Shown one piece after another: positions 11,175 through 21,749 of a stretch of 64,000 bases of DNA; position 1 is the stretch's first letter; each line of letters starts with the position of its first letter. The notes beneath the pieces are model-generated. The model did no database searches and was not told the origin of the DNA. It saw only the letters and a program-made list of their open reading frames with translations. A program made the position numbers and the translations under genes. This stretch comes from Rhynchopus sp. YZ270_cl-10 (lineage: Eukaryota > Euglenozoa > Diplonemea > Diplonemida > Diplonemidae): the NCBI GenBank assembly GCA_964035575.1, contig OZ037874.1:1054001-1118000 (forward strand), in the 5' to 3' direction.

Positions 11175-11932
11175 CAGTGCTCTCAAGATCCTCCACGTAG
11201 GGGAGGATATTTCCTCCAGGGGCTTTTTTTTTTTTTTTCAGGCTTTTTTGGTGGAGGATTTCCTCCATTTTTTTTTTTTTTGGCGGGCTCGGGTGGAGGA
11301 TTATCCTCCTAGGGGTTTTATAGTGGGGGGTCACTTTGTCTCCCCCGAGGGAGCCAATATTTTCCCGAGCCTGTATGCACCCGTCCAGGGCTGCACCTTA
11401 AAAAAAATTTGCCTGCGGCGCCATTTTCATTTTTTGCTACTCAAAAAAAGGGTTCGTTGAGTGATTCTGTGGTGTAAAAGGAAGCATTCTTACACTGTAC
11501 CCTAATTTTTTTTCGCCTGCGGCGCCATTTATATTAATTTTTTTGCTCCGCAAAAAAATAGAGTTGGAAATGTCTTTGGATACCCTTGCATTTTGCAGCC
11601 AAAAAATACAACTTGACCAAAGCTGCAAAACTTTTGCCGTTTTTTTAAAATGACCCGCCGTTGCATCAGCCCCTGCTTCTGGAAGACGTATTGGTTTTGT
11701 ACGGTTCGTGGAGCGTATGGTGCAAGAGAAAGGATTAGATTTCCGTTTTTTATTATCTCGCAAAATTGACCCGCCTCTCCGCTCTGTGGCTGTCAGGGAG
11801 GCGCGCGCGAAGCGCGCGACGACCGCTTGTTGCGGGGGGAAAAATTTTTTTTTTGGGGGGTTTTTTTGTCAAAATAAAATCCTCCTCATTTCGAAAATTC
11901 TGCTTTTTTCGTGGAGGATCTTGAGAGCCCTG
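11175..11932. mobile_element. hAT-type MITE, uninterrupted copy
   Basis: A 758-bp element with inverted ends (CAGTGCTCTCAAGATCCTCC at the left, the complement of CAGGGCTCTCAAGATCCTCC at the right) and a perfect 8-bp direct repeat, attttttt, at 11167-11174 and 11933-11940. A second copy in the opposite orientation lies at 35357-38231, where a 2.1-kb Mutator-like element interrupts it, so this copy is the empty site for that insertion. The interior carries the two-hairpin module (about 11388-11545) and a palindromic gcgcgcgaagcgcgc patch. No coding region. Confidence 0.85.
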
Positions 11933-11940
11933 ATTTTTTT

Positions 11941-12668
11941 CTTCTTTTTTTTTTTTTTTGTCGCCTCATGAAATGAATTCTGGGGTACCCCTAGGCACCC
12001 TGGGGGGGAGTATCTCAGCGCGGTCAAGGGTCCGCGCGGGGGTGCCCCCCAGAGCCACCCCTCGACCAAACAGGTCGAGGTATGGCTCTGTGTGCGTGTT
12101 CCACCACAACCTCTCCGGGGGGGGTTTTTGCTCGTGTGATGTGTGATTTTTTAAGTTTTTATTTTTATTTTTTAACTTGCCTGAAAAAACGGGCCTGACC
12201 ACGCTTCTGTGTGCTAGCCTTCTCGACGGGATAGTGGGTTGTGGCTTAACGTGGCAACCATGACAAACCCGAGGGCTGGTTAGCCACACAAAAGCGTGAT
12301 AAAGATGACCGGTTTTTTTTTTTATTTTACACCCTTTCACATTTTTGCAACAATGAATTTAAAAAAGATGGGTTGTTGTTGTTTTTTATACACTTCCCTA
12401 ATGCTTTCAACTTTTTATTTGAAAGTGTATGGATTTGTTTATTTTACAATCAATACCAAAGAGTGCCTGCGTCGATGCACAGCGAGGCCGTTTGCACTTT
12501 CAACTCCTCTTTTCATTGTATTGTTCCTTTGGAGTCGGCTTGCCACCTCCTTGGAGACACCCTCCATGTCCTCCATCTTTTTCTTTGTAGTTTTACTTCA
12601 TCATTTTTTCCTTGTAACAGAGGCCTACCTATTAAAGGGGGTGACCTAACGCTTCAGAAGTGGTGTCC
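11941..12668. other. spacer with one imperfect foldback
   Basis: No supported gene. An inverted repeat of about 100 bp (12198-12298, arms ccacgcttctgtgtgctagcc / ggttagccacacaaaagcgtg) could fold into a long imperfect hairpin. A Phe/Leu-rich frame at 12296-12649 follows from T-rich DNA and is not called. Confidence 0.4.
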
Positions 12669-13228
12669 TACACGGTGAACTCCCCCCTCCATGGCTGGAG
12701 TAAACGAGAGATCCGGCGAGGGGGTGTGGGTCACACCCGCTAGCGGGTGTGGTCACACCCCCTAGCGGGTGTGAAAGCGGGTGTGCCACACCCGCTAGGG
12801 GGTGTGAAATCGGGTCTCCACCTTCTAAGGTGAGCCTCTGTACTAACTAGACTCTCGAAAATTTTTTTGGTCACACCCTAAAAGTGCCCAATTTTGCAAT
12901 TCCAGCCAGAATTCAGCAGTTTTGAGCCTTTCAGGGGGTCTAAAACGCGTTTTTGAAGTTTTTATGACGATATTACCTGGGCGTTTGTGAGTAGTCACAG
13001 TGCTATCTATTTTGGGGTCGTCAGCCACACATGTGAAAAATATGATTGTGGGGACCAGTTCCCCGTCCCTCCCTATAGTTCCCCCTCATGTGAGGTGAAA
13101 GGACTTGGACCCTTGAAGCTTCCCTCAGAGACGCGCAACAAATGGTGAATGTGCAGACAAGGTATGGTTTCATCTCCCCCACAGAAAATACAATATTCAC
13201 TCAACTAAACATATACACATACATCTTA

Positions 13229-13761
13229 CTGTAAAATCGTTTAATTTGTCACAATTTAATTAACTGATTTGAAATATCAGTCATAAATAAACTTTGTCAC
13301 ACCCAAATAATATGTGTCACATTAAATGATGATTTAATTTATGTTTATGGTTATTTTGTGTCTACTTTTTAAAGTACAGCCTTGAGTGATACTTTATGTA
13401 TTAGCACTGCAACCGATCCTCAGTAGACAGCAGATCCCCGTAGGGACGGAAGCGGCCGCGGCCGCTCACATACGAATCCTTCCCGATATCAGCCAGTGCC
13501 AGCGGGAAAGCGTTGCTTCCTGTGACGCTGCAGACCAAGGGGGTTCTGCTCCGCAGAACCCCCTTGGTCTGCAGCGTCTTTTCTCAAAACCAACACCCTG
13601 AGCACCTTCTCCGCTGCAGTATCAGAACCAGCTCCCCGTCTGTGGTCCCAAAACATAATTAAATCATCATAATAATGTGTCACTTATATAATTTGTCCTT
13701 TTGTCATCATTTTTGCCATTCTGTCACATTATTGTAGGTGACAAATTAAACGATTTTACAG
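13229..13761. mobile_element. mariner-like MITE (TA-flanked)
   Basis: A 533-bp element with 24-bp perfect inverted ends (CTGTAAAATCGTTTAATTTG and on), flanked by TA. It is rich in tgtcac and gtgacaa words towards both ends. The left half recurs alone at 27351-27475. TA duplication and CTGT ends fit the Tc1/mariner superfamily. No coding region. The centre holds a perfect 26-bp hairpin (13524-13578). Confidence 0.75.
13524..13578. repeat. perfect 26-bp hairpin
   Basis: Arms 13524-13549 (starting GACGCTGCAGACCAAGGGGG) and 13553-13578 are exact reverse complements around a 3-nt loop (tcc). It lies at the centre of the mariner-like MITE and is more GC-rich than its surroundings. It could be a younger inserted palindrome or a structured RNA. 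No terminator-like U-run is needed to explain it. Confidence 0.85.
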
Positions 13762-14036
13762 TACCGTTGTGTCCCTGTCTTTTTACATCCTCAAATTCAG
13801 GGTAACAATTTTTCTTAAGTCATCCATTGGTGTGGCTGATTTCGCAGTTTTGGATGGCTCAAGAATACACACCAAATTAACTTCTTTTTTCCAAGCGACT
13901 ATATCTTAATCTCACCCCCCATTTCCCCTCATCTCAGGATCGTGAAATCTGAACTGCATCAGCGATTGCGATGAGAAGTTTCGCCGTGTCTCGACAACTC
14001 ACGCGCGTTCAGCTGCATCAATTCTGAAGATCTGGG

Positions 14037-15290
14037 AGTGGAAGGGGGGTGGGAACACTTTGTCAGTCGCTGCTATTGCAATGAACCCAGGGAGCATAGC
14101 TAGTGCAAGAAATTCGACTTTGGAAACCTTCCGGAAAGTCTGTCCTCTGCTCGCGGAGGACGAGGCACAAGAAAATATTGCGTTCCCCCAGAAAACCAGT
14201 GCACAATTCACACTCCTTGTGGGTGGTCTTGTTGCCTTTTTGTCACAGTAATTTTGGCCCAGGCATGTTCTTGAAGCATGACAATTTAGTGTGTATGGGG
14301 CAGGGTGTTGTTTTGTTCTGAATTCTCTTTGTTATAACATCTAAGTCAATCGCGGGTGGTGGTTTGTGTAGCGTGAGGCACTCTTTTTAGCAAACTTCCT
14401 GCGGCTGCTAAAGTGTTATTTCTTCGAATTTAACAACGTACAGCGTAACATAGTGGTTTCGCCTGGTCGACACAACCTTTGATAGATACGGGATAACCAA
14501 CCCCCTTCGACCCCTTGTGGGTTCACTGAACAAGCCCTCGTGGTAGTTAAACGCGATTGACATTTACATTCCTAGAGATGAAAGAACAAGACAACACTTC
14601 TGTACCCGCGCATCAAAATTGTGGAAAACTTTGCACCCCAAACACCCTCAACAACGCCCGCCAAAAGGCGCCCCTTGTTGCTGGGAGTTGGTTCTCATGT
14701 TTGATACCTGCACAGCGGGCATTCCTCTGAGTCCAACGCATGTTTGGCCTGTCTGCGGCGTTGTACTTAAGGTGCACGAAGACAGGGTCTGGTGGTAAAT
14801 TTTGCGTAATGTCGCATTCCCTCATGTGTGGGTCACTCACACTTGGCGGTCATGTGCCACTGCGTGGGTCTGGGAATTTGGGTACCTGGGTACAGGAAAT
14901 TTGTTGTGGAAGACATCAACCACCATGCATTGAGGAGGGTAAGACAGTGGTCGCAGTTTCTACTTGATAGCATTACAACATTTAACTTCTCCACGGGGGT
15001 CTTGGGCCGTTCATTCGGTTATACCTTGACTACCGGAAGATATTCTTGAGGCCTTTTTGGTCTCTAGAATATCCGGTCTTCCCGAACGGAGGCACACTTT
15101 GTGTGTTACTACGACCTGGCAATTTCCAGCAGTAGGTTAAGTAATCTTTCTTGTAAATTGTTGGATCATTATCTCCTCAGTGCATGAATGCCCCACGTGA
15201 CTGGACACTTTTGTGTTTGTCATGTGGAGCTGTGGTTGCTCTTTCACGACTTTTTTCCTTGTACACAGTGTACCGTGTACCTGGGTACCT
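14037..15290 (+). repeat. Mutator-like core inside E4
   Basis: This segment is nearly identical to positions about 1145-2345 of E1, including the caagaaattcgactttggaa and ctgcgttgg-type blocks. The terminal arrays of E1 (tcgatttcgtgacaaa words) are absent. A minus-strand frame (14613-14840, 75 codons, ...LPPDPVFVHLKYNAADRP...) is open here and in the other copies. Confidence 0.8.
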
Positions 15291-15350
15291 GGGTACCTGG
15301 GTACCTGGGTACCTGGGTACCTGGGTACCTGGGTACCTGGGTACCAGGTG
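15272..15350. repeat. GGTACCTG octamer array
   Basis: About nine head-to-tail copies of an 8-bp unit directly after the Mutator-like core. The same unit, about 20 copies in the opposite orientation, follows the core copy at 57256-57422, and a two-copy remnant (gtacccagtaccc) is present in E1 and E2. The array thus grew from a fixed point in the core. Confidence 0.9.
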
Positions 15351-15670
15351 TGGACACACCCCCTAGCGGGTGTGACCCACACCCACTAGCGGGTGTGGCC
15401 ACACCCGCTAGTTGAGACTCCCACTTTCACTCCACCCTCCGAGGGGGGAGTTCACCGTGTACCAGAGTACCGCTTTCCGCTGAATTCAATTTTTTGTTCT
15501 GAAATTAAAAATGTAACTTTATTTTTACTTTTGTGTGGTACGGTACTGTACAAAAAAAATTTTTTAGAAGAAAAAAGAAGAAACTCGGCTATAAAGTGTC
15601 GTGATAGGTCCACTCCCTTTAGTAGGTAGGTATTTTACGCAAAAATACACTAACGTTATATCATAGTATG

Positions 15671-15824
15671 CATACGGGCCGGGTCAGGGCGACTCAGCCT
15701 GAGTTTTGGCTGAGCCCAGGCTGAGTTAGATTTACCGGACTGAGTCCAGGCTGAGTAGAGGTCAGTACAGACGCAGCCTGGAGTATTTATCGGGAGTATT
15801 TTTCTGCCCGACTCGGGCCGTATA
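15671..15824. mobile_element. 154-bp MITE with 9-bp duplication
   Basis: A perfect 9-bp direct repeat, catagtatg, flanks the element at 15662-15670 and 15825-15833. The ends are inverted: CATACGGGCCGGGTC against TATACGGCCCGAGTC read from the other side. The interior repeats ctgagtccaggctgagt-like words. The duplication length suggests a Mutator-type miniature. Confidence 0.7.
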
Positions 15825-15833
15825 CATAGTATG

Positions 15834-16364
15834 TTATATGCAATGGATTATTGTGGTCTTTATTGTTTTCTTTGTCATGGTATTCATGACTCGAGTGGAA
15901 ACACCTCAGGCAGGGCGATCTGAGTAAGAATGTCTGATGTGGGTTTTTAGTTGTGCGCCACTCCCCGTTTGTGGGTGTTCCAGTGATGGTTTGCACATAC
16001 GAAAGGCGGTTGCGTTCAAATCGAAGTAATGTTTTCGCAATAGTAAACTTTCACAAGATGTGTGTGCACGAGAGGCTGTATTTCTTCCAAGTAAATATTT
16101 TATCATTCCTTTTTTGTTTTGTGAAAGCTGCAGGCAGACGTGTGCACTGTGTGTCCTTCTTTTTTTTTTTGGAAATGCTTGCGTCCCAGAGGCGTTTGCA
16201 CTATCAACTTTGTTGTGTGTTCCTGCTGGTCTCATATGCAACGCCCTGCAGTTGCTCAATCCGCGATTATTTTTTTTTTTTCGCAAAAAAAACTACTGAT
16301 ATATTCTCGTCCTTGTGGGAAAAGAAAAAAGGGAAAAAAAAAAGGAGGGGGTGACTTTGGTACA
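15834..16364. other. spacer before GT copy 3
   Basis: T-rich DNA without a supported gene. Part of it (about 16050-16110, gtgtgcacgagaggc) resembles the 3' flank module of copies 3, 5 and 6, so it may be the remnant of an older unit end. Confidence 0.4.
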
Positions 16365-16369
16365 CAGTG

Positions 16370-16485
16370 TTTCTCGTTTTCTCTATCTTGCCGTTCAACT
16401 CCTTTATCACTGACCCTTCACACCAAGGCACCCCACAGATTTCTTGTATATTCCTATTTGTGAGCAGTGCCTGAGCACAATCTCA
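16370..16485 (+). promoter_or_regulatory. conserved leader of GT copies 3-6
   Basis: From ttttctctatcttgccgttc to the start codon this stretch is almost identical before copies 4 (25145-25255), 5 (27709-27821) and 6 (40966-41077). Copies 4-6 extend the match 100 bp or more upstream (ttcttgcagttcatttgcac). It probably holds the 5' untranslated region and core promoter. No TATA box is evident. The match could reflect recent duplication rather than constraint. Confidence 0.5.
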
Positions 16486-18147
16486 ATGACGAAGCTGAAC
16501 AGGAACGTGCTGCCGGTGGTATTGACTGCGTTGTCGGTGATCATGTTTCACTTAACACTCAGAAACGGGCCTGCCCGGCCTGTCCCCTATTTGGAAGCGG
16601 TCTGGAACCCAACAGAGACCGTCCGTAAAGACACAGACAAGGAACCACTCTGCCGCCAGCATCGTGCATGCGGGATGGAGGACATGCAGCTTGCGTACGA
16701 AGGACACTACTTTGGCCTGCAGCAGTGCTATGCTTGGAGTGACCGTGATCAAGCAAACGTGCCTGAGCATGTGCCATATGAAAGTCTGAACGAGAAGTAC
16801 TTCGCCCCTCTGCTTGCTGCGTACGAAACTCTCGAGGACCTGCTTCAAGAGTGTTTGGGTGAGATGGAGGATGTCAACCAGATGGAGCGTGTGTTCAAAG
16901 TGCTGCACTACCCACTTCCTCCCATGAAGATTCCAGAACATCTGGGTGAGTACACTCGCTACCTGTCCGGACCGAAAGCCCCTGGGAGAGCAAAGAAGTT
17001 TGTGCACACAACAGCAAAGACGACGTGCATCGGGGGGTACCACAACTTCGTCTCCTCCTGGCGTGACATCGACCCTGACCAGCAGGTTGTGTACTGGACA
17101 GACGACGCGCTGAACCGCTTCGTGGATCGTTTGTTCAAGCGCTCAAAACTTCATATGTTCATGCGCCGTGTGCGTCAAGTGAATGGCAAGTACCATGGTG
17201 TGATGATTGCTGACCTTTTCCGTTCCATTCTGATGCTTGTGTTTGGTGGGATCTACGCAGACACGGACATGGAGACGACACGTCCTTGGGAACACATCTT
17301 TGACAAGTACGACGTGCTTGCGGCACACGAGCATCTTGGTAGTGACACACCGCAGTGGAAGACTGAGAACTGGCGTCCAGGGATGCGTGCGATTTACGGA
17401 GGAAGCTTCATCATGATGGCAGACAAGCCAGGTCTGTCGTACTGGGTGAACTATGTGAACCGTGTGCTTGACGAGCTGAACCGCAAAACGAACCAAGATC
17501 TTGCGGACTGTCAACCTGTGCTTTGCACAGGTCCGAAGATGACTGCAGACCGTCACTACGAGTTCATGGCGTCATACCCAGCCAATGTGACCAAACGTGC
17601 TGCGATTCTTGGCGAAGGCACGTTCTTGGAGACGACGGGGATGAGGCACGCCGGGCACTGCGGCTGGTGTGGTATGACAAAAGAGCACACATTTGACATC
17701 CGTGCTGCCATTCCCTCCCCTGCACTTCTGTTCCCACCTGGCACGCTTTCTGAGCGGGAGTGTCCGTACGAGATTGGGATGAAGGCAATCTACAATAGAG
17801 AAGCAGCAGAGCGGGACAAGCCTGCGGTGGTGGAGATGGACGAGGAGCTGAAGAAGAGGGACTCCCAGTACCCCAGGTTCAAGTTGTCTGGCAGGATCCC
17901 CATCACGGAAGCGCCAGCACCTGCCCCTGTGGAGGCCCCTGTGGAGGAACCGCAGCCTGAGGCACAGCCCGAACAGAAGCCTGAGGAGAGGGAAGCCACA
18001 CCTCCAGCAGACACAACACATGAGATGGAAGGTGCGGACAAGGCTCCACCTCTTCCCCCGACACCTGTGGACGAAGCCTCACCACCTGCACCCGTGGACA
18101 CTGATCATGAGAAGGCAGTTGCTACTGAGAAGCCTCGCTCCGGATAA
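16486..18147 (+). CDS. GT32-like DXD glycosyltransferase, copy 3
   Basis: Predicted 553-residue type II membrane glycosyltransferase and founder-like member of the second subgroup. I chose the ATG at 16486 because the anchor (NVLPVVLTALSVIMFHLTLR, residues 7-26) follows it. An in-frame ATG 42 bp upstream would add MYIPICEQCLSTIS and is also present in copies 4-6, so it cannot be excluded. The stem holds NPTET. DXD aspartates are D259 and D261 (YADTD). The segment after the second Cys pair is LGEGTFLETTG, which differs from LDLFTEF in copies 4-6. The tail has one EAPVEEPQPEAQPEQKPEE block and ends EKPRSG before TAATAG. Confidence 0.85.
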   Translation: MTKLNRNVLPVVLTALSVIMFHLTLRNGPARPVPYLEAVWNPTETVRKDTDKEPLCRQHRACGMEDMQLAYEGHYFGLQQCYAWSDRDQANVPEHVPYESLNEKYFAPLLAAYETLEDLLQECLGEMEDVNQMERVFKVLHYPLPPMKIPEHLGEYTRYLSGPKAPGRAKKFVHTTAKTTCIGGYHNFVSSWRDIDPDQQVVYWTDDALNRFVDRLFKRSKLHMFMRRVRQVNGKYHGVMIADLFRSILMLVFGGIYADTDMETTRPWEHIFDKYDVLAAHEHLGSDTPQWKTENWRPGMRAIYGGSFIMMADKPGLSYWVNYVNRVLDELNRKTNQDLADCQPVLCTGPKMTADRHYEFMASYPANVTKRAAILGEGTFLETTGMRHAGHCGWCGMTKEHTFDIRAAIPSPALLFPPGTLSERECPYEIGMKAIYNREAAERDKPAVVEMDEELKKRDSQYPRFKLSGRIPITEAPAPAPVEAPVEEPQPEAQPEQKPEEREATPPADTTHEMEGADKAPPLPPTPVDEASPPAPVDTDHEKAVATEKPRSG

Positions 18148-18710
18148 TAGGCAAGGCTGTTACTGTACTGCAGGAAGAGGGCGTTGTGTTGCCCACGCAC
18201 ACATATTACAAACATAACTATTGATTCATTTTTCATACAATACAATTTTTTACCCATCATTTGTTCGTTCTTTCTGTCCATGAGCATTTATTTTTTTTTA
18301 CAAGTACGACTAGGCAACTACTTGCCAAATGTTCATTTTTTTGTTTTTATTTTTGTTTTTATTGGCATCTTACTTCTTGCTTCCTCAAACCCTCGCGTTG
18401 CTCCAGCGCGGTAACGACAGTGATAAAGATGTGTGCACGAGAGGCATATTCATCTTGCAAGTTTTTTCTTTTCCTTTATTTATTAAATGCATACTATTAT
18501 GTTGAAATACATTTATTGTTCAAATATTTGTTGCATTTCAAAAACAAGCGCGCTCCAGAAATTGTCTGGTCCTTTTTATTTTTCAATTAGTGTGAACACC
18601 AAGGCACAGGAAAGCTTTGCCTTGTGGAATGTGAACGTTTCTATCAATAACCATCAAAGTACTTAAGACGTGACAGGGGTACTTGGTTATGTATTCTTTT
18701 TTGTTTTTTC
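18148..18710 (+). repeat. 3' flank module of the GT unit (empty-site copy)
   Basis: This flank is shared with copies 5 (29655-31040) and 6 (42724-43534 continued at 50770-50980), and its first part with copy 4. It contains ggtaacgacagtgataaaga (about 18410), the uninterrupted site atactattatgttgaaatac (18491-18510), and the uninterrupted join ttttcaattagtgtgaacac (about 18582-18601). The first site corresponds to the three-element insertion of unit 6, the second to the hAT insertion of unit 5. Confidence 0.75.
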
Positions 18711-19873
18711 CCCACAACCTTCCTTCACCCTCCCCCTGTAAGGGTAACCTTTGGGGAAGGGTCAATTTTCCAAACCCGGATTTTGAGGAAAATGGGCCTC
18801 ACCTATTTTGTGACTGCGCTCATATTTCCCAAAATTTGAGTGGTCAAAAAATTGTCTAATTTTCGATTGACCACCACTGCACGGGAGGATCCCAAAAATG
18901 CAAATAAGGACCCTTTTTCAACAGCCTTCCTTTAGTTTTCAAACAACAACAACAAAAGAATTCTTTTTGGAGCAGTTGTCACAAAAAAGCTCTATAGTGG
19001 AGTTCATCCTCGGGTGTCTACACTAATACAACCAAGTTTTCAAAGAACAAAGAAAATGAAGCCTTGACCGCCTATGGTGCGTTGTTGACGTGCGTAGCGT
19101 ACCAATTAAACAAAAGACGACGACGCGTTCATTATTTTGTAAACGAAAGCATAATCTTGAAATGTGAAATTTCAGGGTTTCCGAAAAAAAAAGAAATCAA
19201 CTAATCCTACAGGGGTTGAAGGAAGGTGTGCGGAAAACAACAACAAAAACAACTAATTGCTAAGAAAAAAACGGGGTGTGGAAAACTCTCTGGTTTTCGA
19301 AACCACCGTAGCATTCCCGGTGATTTGCTAGATGATGCTGATGCGTCTGGTGTGATCAACGACGTTGTCATCTGTGTATTCTGTGTTCCTTGCGTAGGCT
19401 CCGCACTCCTCCGACGACCATGATGAGTGAGAGCCTGTGGACGACAACAAGATGGAACGCGCCGTGTCCGCCTCTGCAGCCCGAGATGGCTATCGACCCT
19501 GCGGAGCCTACGTCCAACACCGCTGTCGAGCAGATGGTGCTGGACTAAGAGGAGTCTGAAGACGACTTGAACGTTTCAGGTGCAAGCGTGGTTCTGGCAG
19601 CGTCGAAGAGCGTTTTTGCATACCTGCAGAAGAGCAGAATGCTGGGCGTGTGTTGTAGATTATTTCTACACGGTGGAGTGACAAGGATCGTGGGTCCCCA
19701 TATCCACAGCACACCCCGTTTTTTTTCCCGATAGCAATTACTTGTTTTTTTTTTTGTTTTTTTTTGTTTTGCCCATGGCACGCATTTTTTTTTTTTCCAC
19801 ATCATTTTTGTTTTGTTTTTATTGATTTTCCCTCGGGAAGGCTCGTTTTTCCATTTATTGTTATGAAGTAATT
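18711..19873. other. spacer with copy 1 of a gene-relic repeat
   Basis: About 18770-18930 is a diverged copy of the segment tandemly duplicated at 52761-53256. From about 19150 to 19735 lies the first of three copies of a relic (others at 22045-22575 and 53336-53925) that includes a short coding-like block. Here the block is broken. T-rich DNA follows. Confidence 0.5.
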
Positions 19874-20398
19874 TGGTGTGTTCCGGGGTATGGGATTTTA
19901 CACATCTTCACACATCTTCACAACTCTTCACAACTTTTCACAAATTTTCACAACATAATTTTGGCCATATTTTTGTGAAGAATTGTGAAGAGTTGTGAAT
20001 AGTTGTGAAAAGTTGTGAAGAGTTGTGAATTGAAATGAAAATTTGGATGAAAAAAACACAGACGTTGTGAATATTTGTGAAGAGTTGTGAACAGTTGTGA
20101 AGAGTTGTGAATTGGAGAAAAAAAGGGGGGGTTTTCCCAATTCACAACTCTTCACATCTCTTCACAACTGTTCACAACTCTTCACAAATATTCACAACGT
20201 CTGTGTTTTTTTCATCCAAATTTTCATTTCAATTCACAACTCTTCACAACTTTTCACAACTATTCACAACTCTTCACAATTCTTCACAAAAATATGGCCA
20301 AAATTATGTTGTGAAAATTTGTGAAAATTTGTGAAAAGTTGTGAAGAGTTGTGAAGATGTGTGAAGATGTGTAAAATCCCATACCCCGGAACACACCA
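19874..20398. repeat. 525-bp palindrome of TTCACAACTC-like units
   Basis: A near-perfect inverted repeat with arms of about 255 bp. The left arm starts TGGTGTGTTCCGGGGTATGG and the right arm ends with its complement. The centre is a G-run near 20125. Both arms consist mainly of 8-10-bp units of the type ttcacaactc, and they differ mostly by loss or gain of whole units. The ends look like terminal inverted repeats, so this may be a foldback transposon. No target duplication was resolved. Confidence 0.9.
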
Positions 20399-21018
20399 TA
20401 ATTACTGGTTAAAGTATACGTTTACTTTATTCGGCGGGTTGTTTAAATGTACAACAAACCAAAAGGAAAAAAGAAAAACACCGTTATTTTGGGGTTTCTA
20501 GTGGCCGAAACCTCGCGAAAACACCACCATTGGCATTTTTGGGCCAATCCCAGCCAGTGGTGGGGTCAATGTGGAAAAATGAACAGTTTTTTTTTTTTTT
20601 TTTTGGTGACTTAAATTTTCACAAATCTGAACCCTATCAGCACCAATCGTGTAAAGACTGATACTGATGCATTTTAGCTCAAAAATACTGCCTCATTTCT
20701 CAGCGCAAAGTGACCTCTATACCCGATGCGGAAGATTTCTGTTCTTGGCGTATTTCCCCCCCATATTTGTTTTACAAAGTATGTTTTCCTCTCTGCTGAT
20801 GCGATGAGAATTGTCAAGGAAATGCGGAGGAAACCCCTCCCCTTCCCCGTTTTCTCTCCTCCCCCCCTTTTTTCCCCCACCCCGTATTTCCTTCGCTGTG
20901 TGTCGCATCTGCAGAGCAAATCATACATAAGGGGGAACAGTCAAGAGAGAAAAGGAAAAAAGGGAATAGGGTCCAAAAAATATAGTAAAAAACTCAATCG
21001 TCGCCCCCAAAATCTGTC

Positions 21019-21052
<34 letters not shown>

Positions 21053-21075
21053 ATTCTTTTTTTTTTTCAACGCCG
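20399..21075. other. spacer, no gene
   Basis: T-rich DNA with one copy of a widely dispersed motif (tggtggggtca, about 20562) that recurs near 22755, 33822, 38475 and 60655 and in complement near 21988, 23288, 35240 and 52966. No coding region is supported. Confidence 0.4.
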
Positions 21076-21749
21076 CAGGGTTTCCGCCAGGATTTGGGGT
21101 TTCAGGAATTGGGGGGGACCATCAAAAAGACCCCCCAAAAAAAATTTTTCTCCCCGCAAAAGCGGTCGTCGCGCGCGCCTCCCTGCAGGCCACAGAGTGG
21201 AGAGGCGAAGGGTGCACCAGGTTTGATAGCAGCCATGTCAAGCTTCACAGCTGTGCTGTCTGGTAGAGGTCGGGGGTGGAAGCTTAACAAGGTAAGGGGT
21301 CTTGTGAGAGTGGAGGGTGATGGTGTTTGCTTTTTCTATTGTATGGTGCTACAGTCATTACAGTGCTGCAGTGGGAACATGTAATAACTACCCGTCGCTT
21401 GCACCGAAGCCTCCTTAGAAAAAGGGGCAATGCACAAAAGTATCGATGGAAGTATATCAATATCACATAGCTAGCAACACAGCGCCGCAGGCGCACGGTA
21501 CGCTACTTTTACCCTTTTTAAAAAAGATTGCACCACCCCCTTTTTCTTCCACTTCTTCTGGCACAGCGAGCCAAATGCTCTGCACGGTGGGGTCGCATGA
21601 CCACGGGGGATCATCTACAACCTCCAAAACCCCATTTTTCTTGGGGGGGACCATGGTCCCCCCCAAACTCCTGTAAAAATCCGGATTTTTCTGGGAAAAA
21701 TATTGGGGGGGTCCATGGTCCCCCTCGGTCCCCCTTGGCGGAAACCCTG
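21076..21749. mobile_element. hAT-type element, diverged
   Basis: Inverted ends CAGGGTTTCCGCCA and TGGCGGAAACCCTG bound a 674-bp element. Flanking bases aacgccg and aacgcatg look like a decayed 8-bp duplication. The interior has a palindromic ggaccatggtcc patch near 21650 and the gcgccgcaggcgc hairpin word near 21482. No transposase frame was seen. Confidence 0.65.

Larger units (their letters stand above)
12671..15459. mobile_element. CAC...GTG (CACTA-like) composite element, copy E4
   Basis: The element is bounded by a 19-bp perfect inverted repeat (CACGGTGAACTCCCCCCTC and complement) and flanked by TA on both sides. Both ends carry subterminal arrays of the palindrome cacacccgctagcgggtgtg: about 12727-12808 at the left and 15347-15413 at the right. 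CAC...GTG ends, 2-3-bp duplications and subterminal repeats resemble the CACTA/EnSpm group, but no transposase is present to confirm it. The interior holds a nested mariner-like MITE (13229-13761) and the Mutator-like core (14037-15290), followed by a GGTACCTG array. It therefore carries the E1 core with different termini. Confidence 0.7.

Noticed and set aside
11445-11475. ggttcgttgagtg as a tRNA B box (SINE-like)
   Set aside because: It departs from the B-box consensus, no A box lies upstream, and the segment is bounded by hAT ends.
12296-12678. Phe/Leu-rich + frames
   Set aside because: Composition follows from T-rich DNA; no conserved start or homologue in the window.
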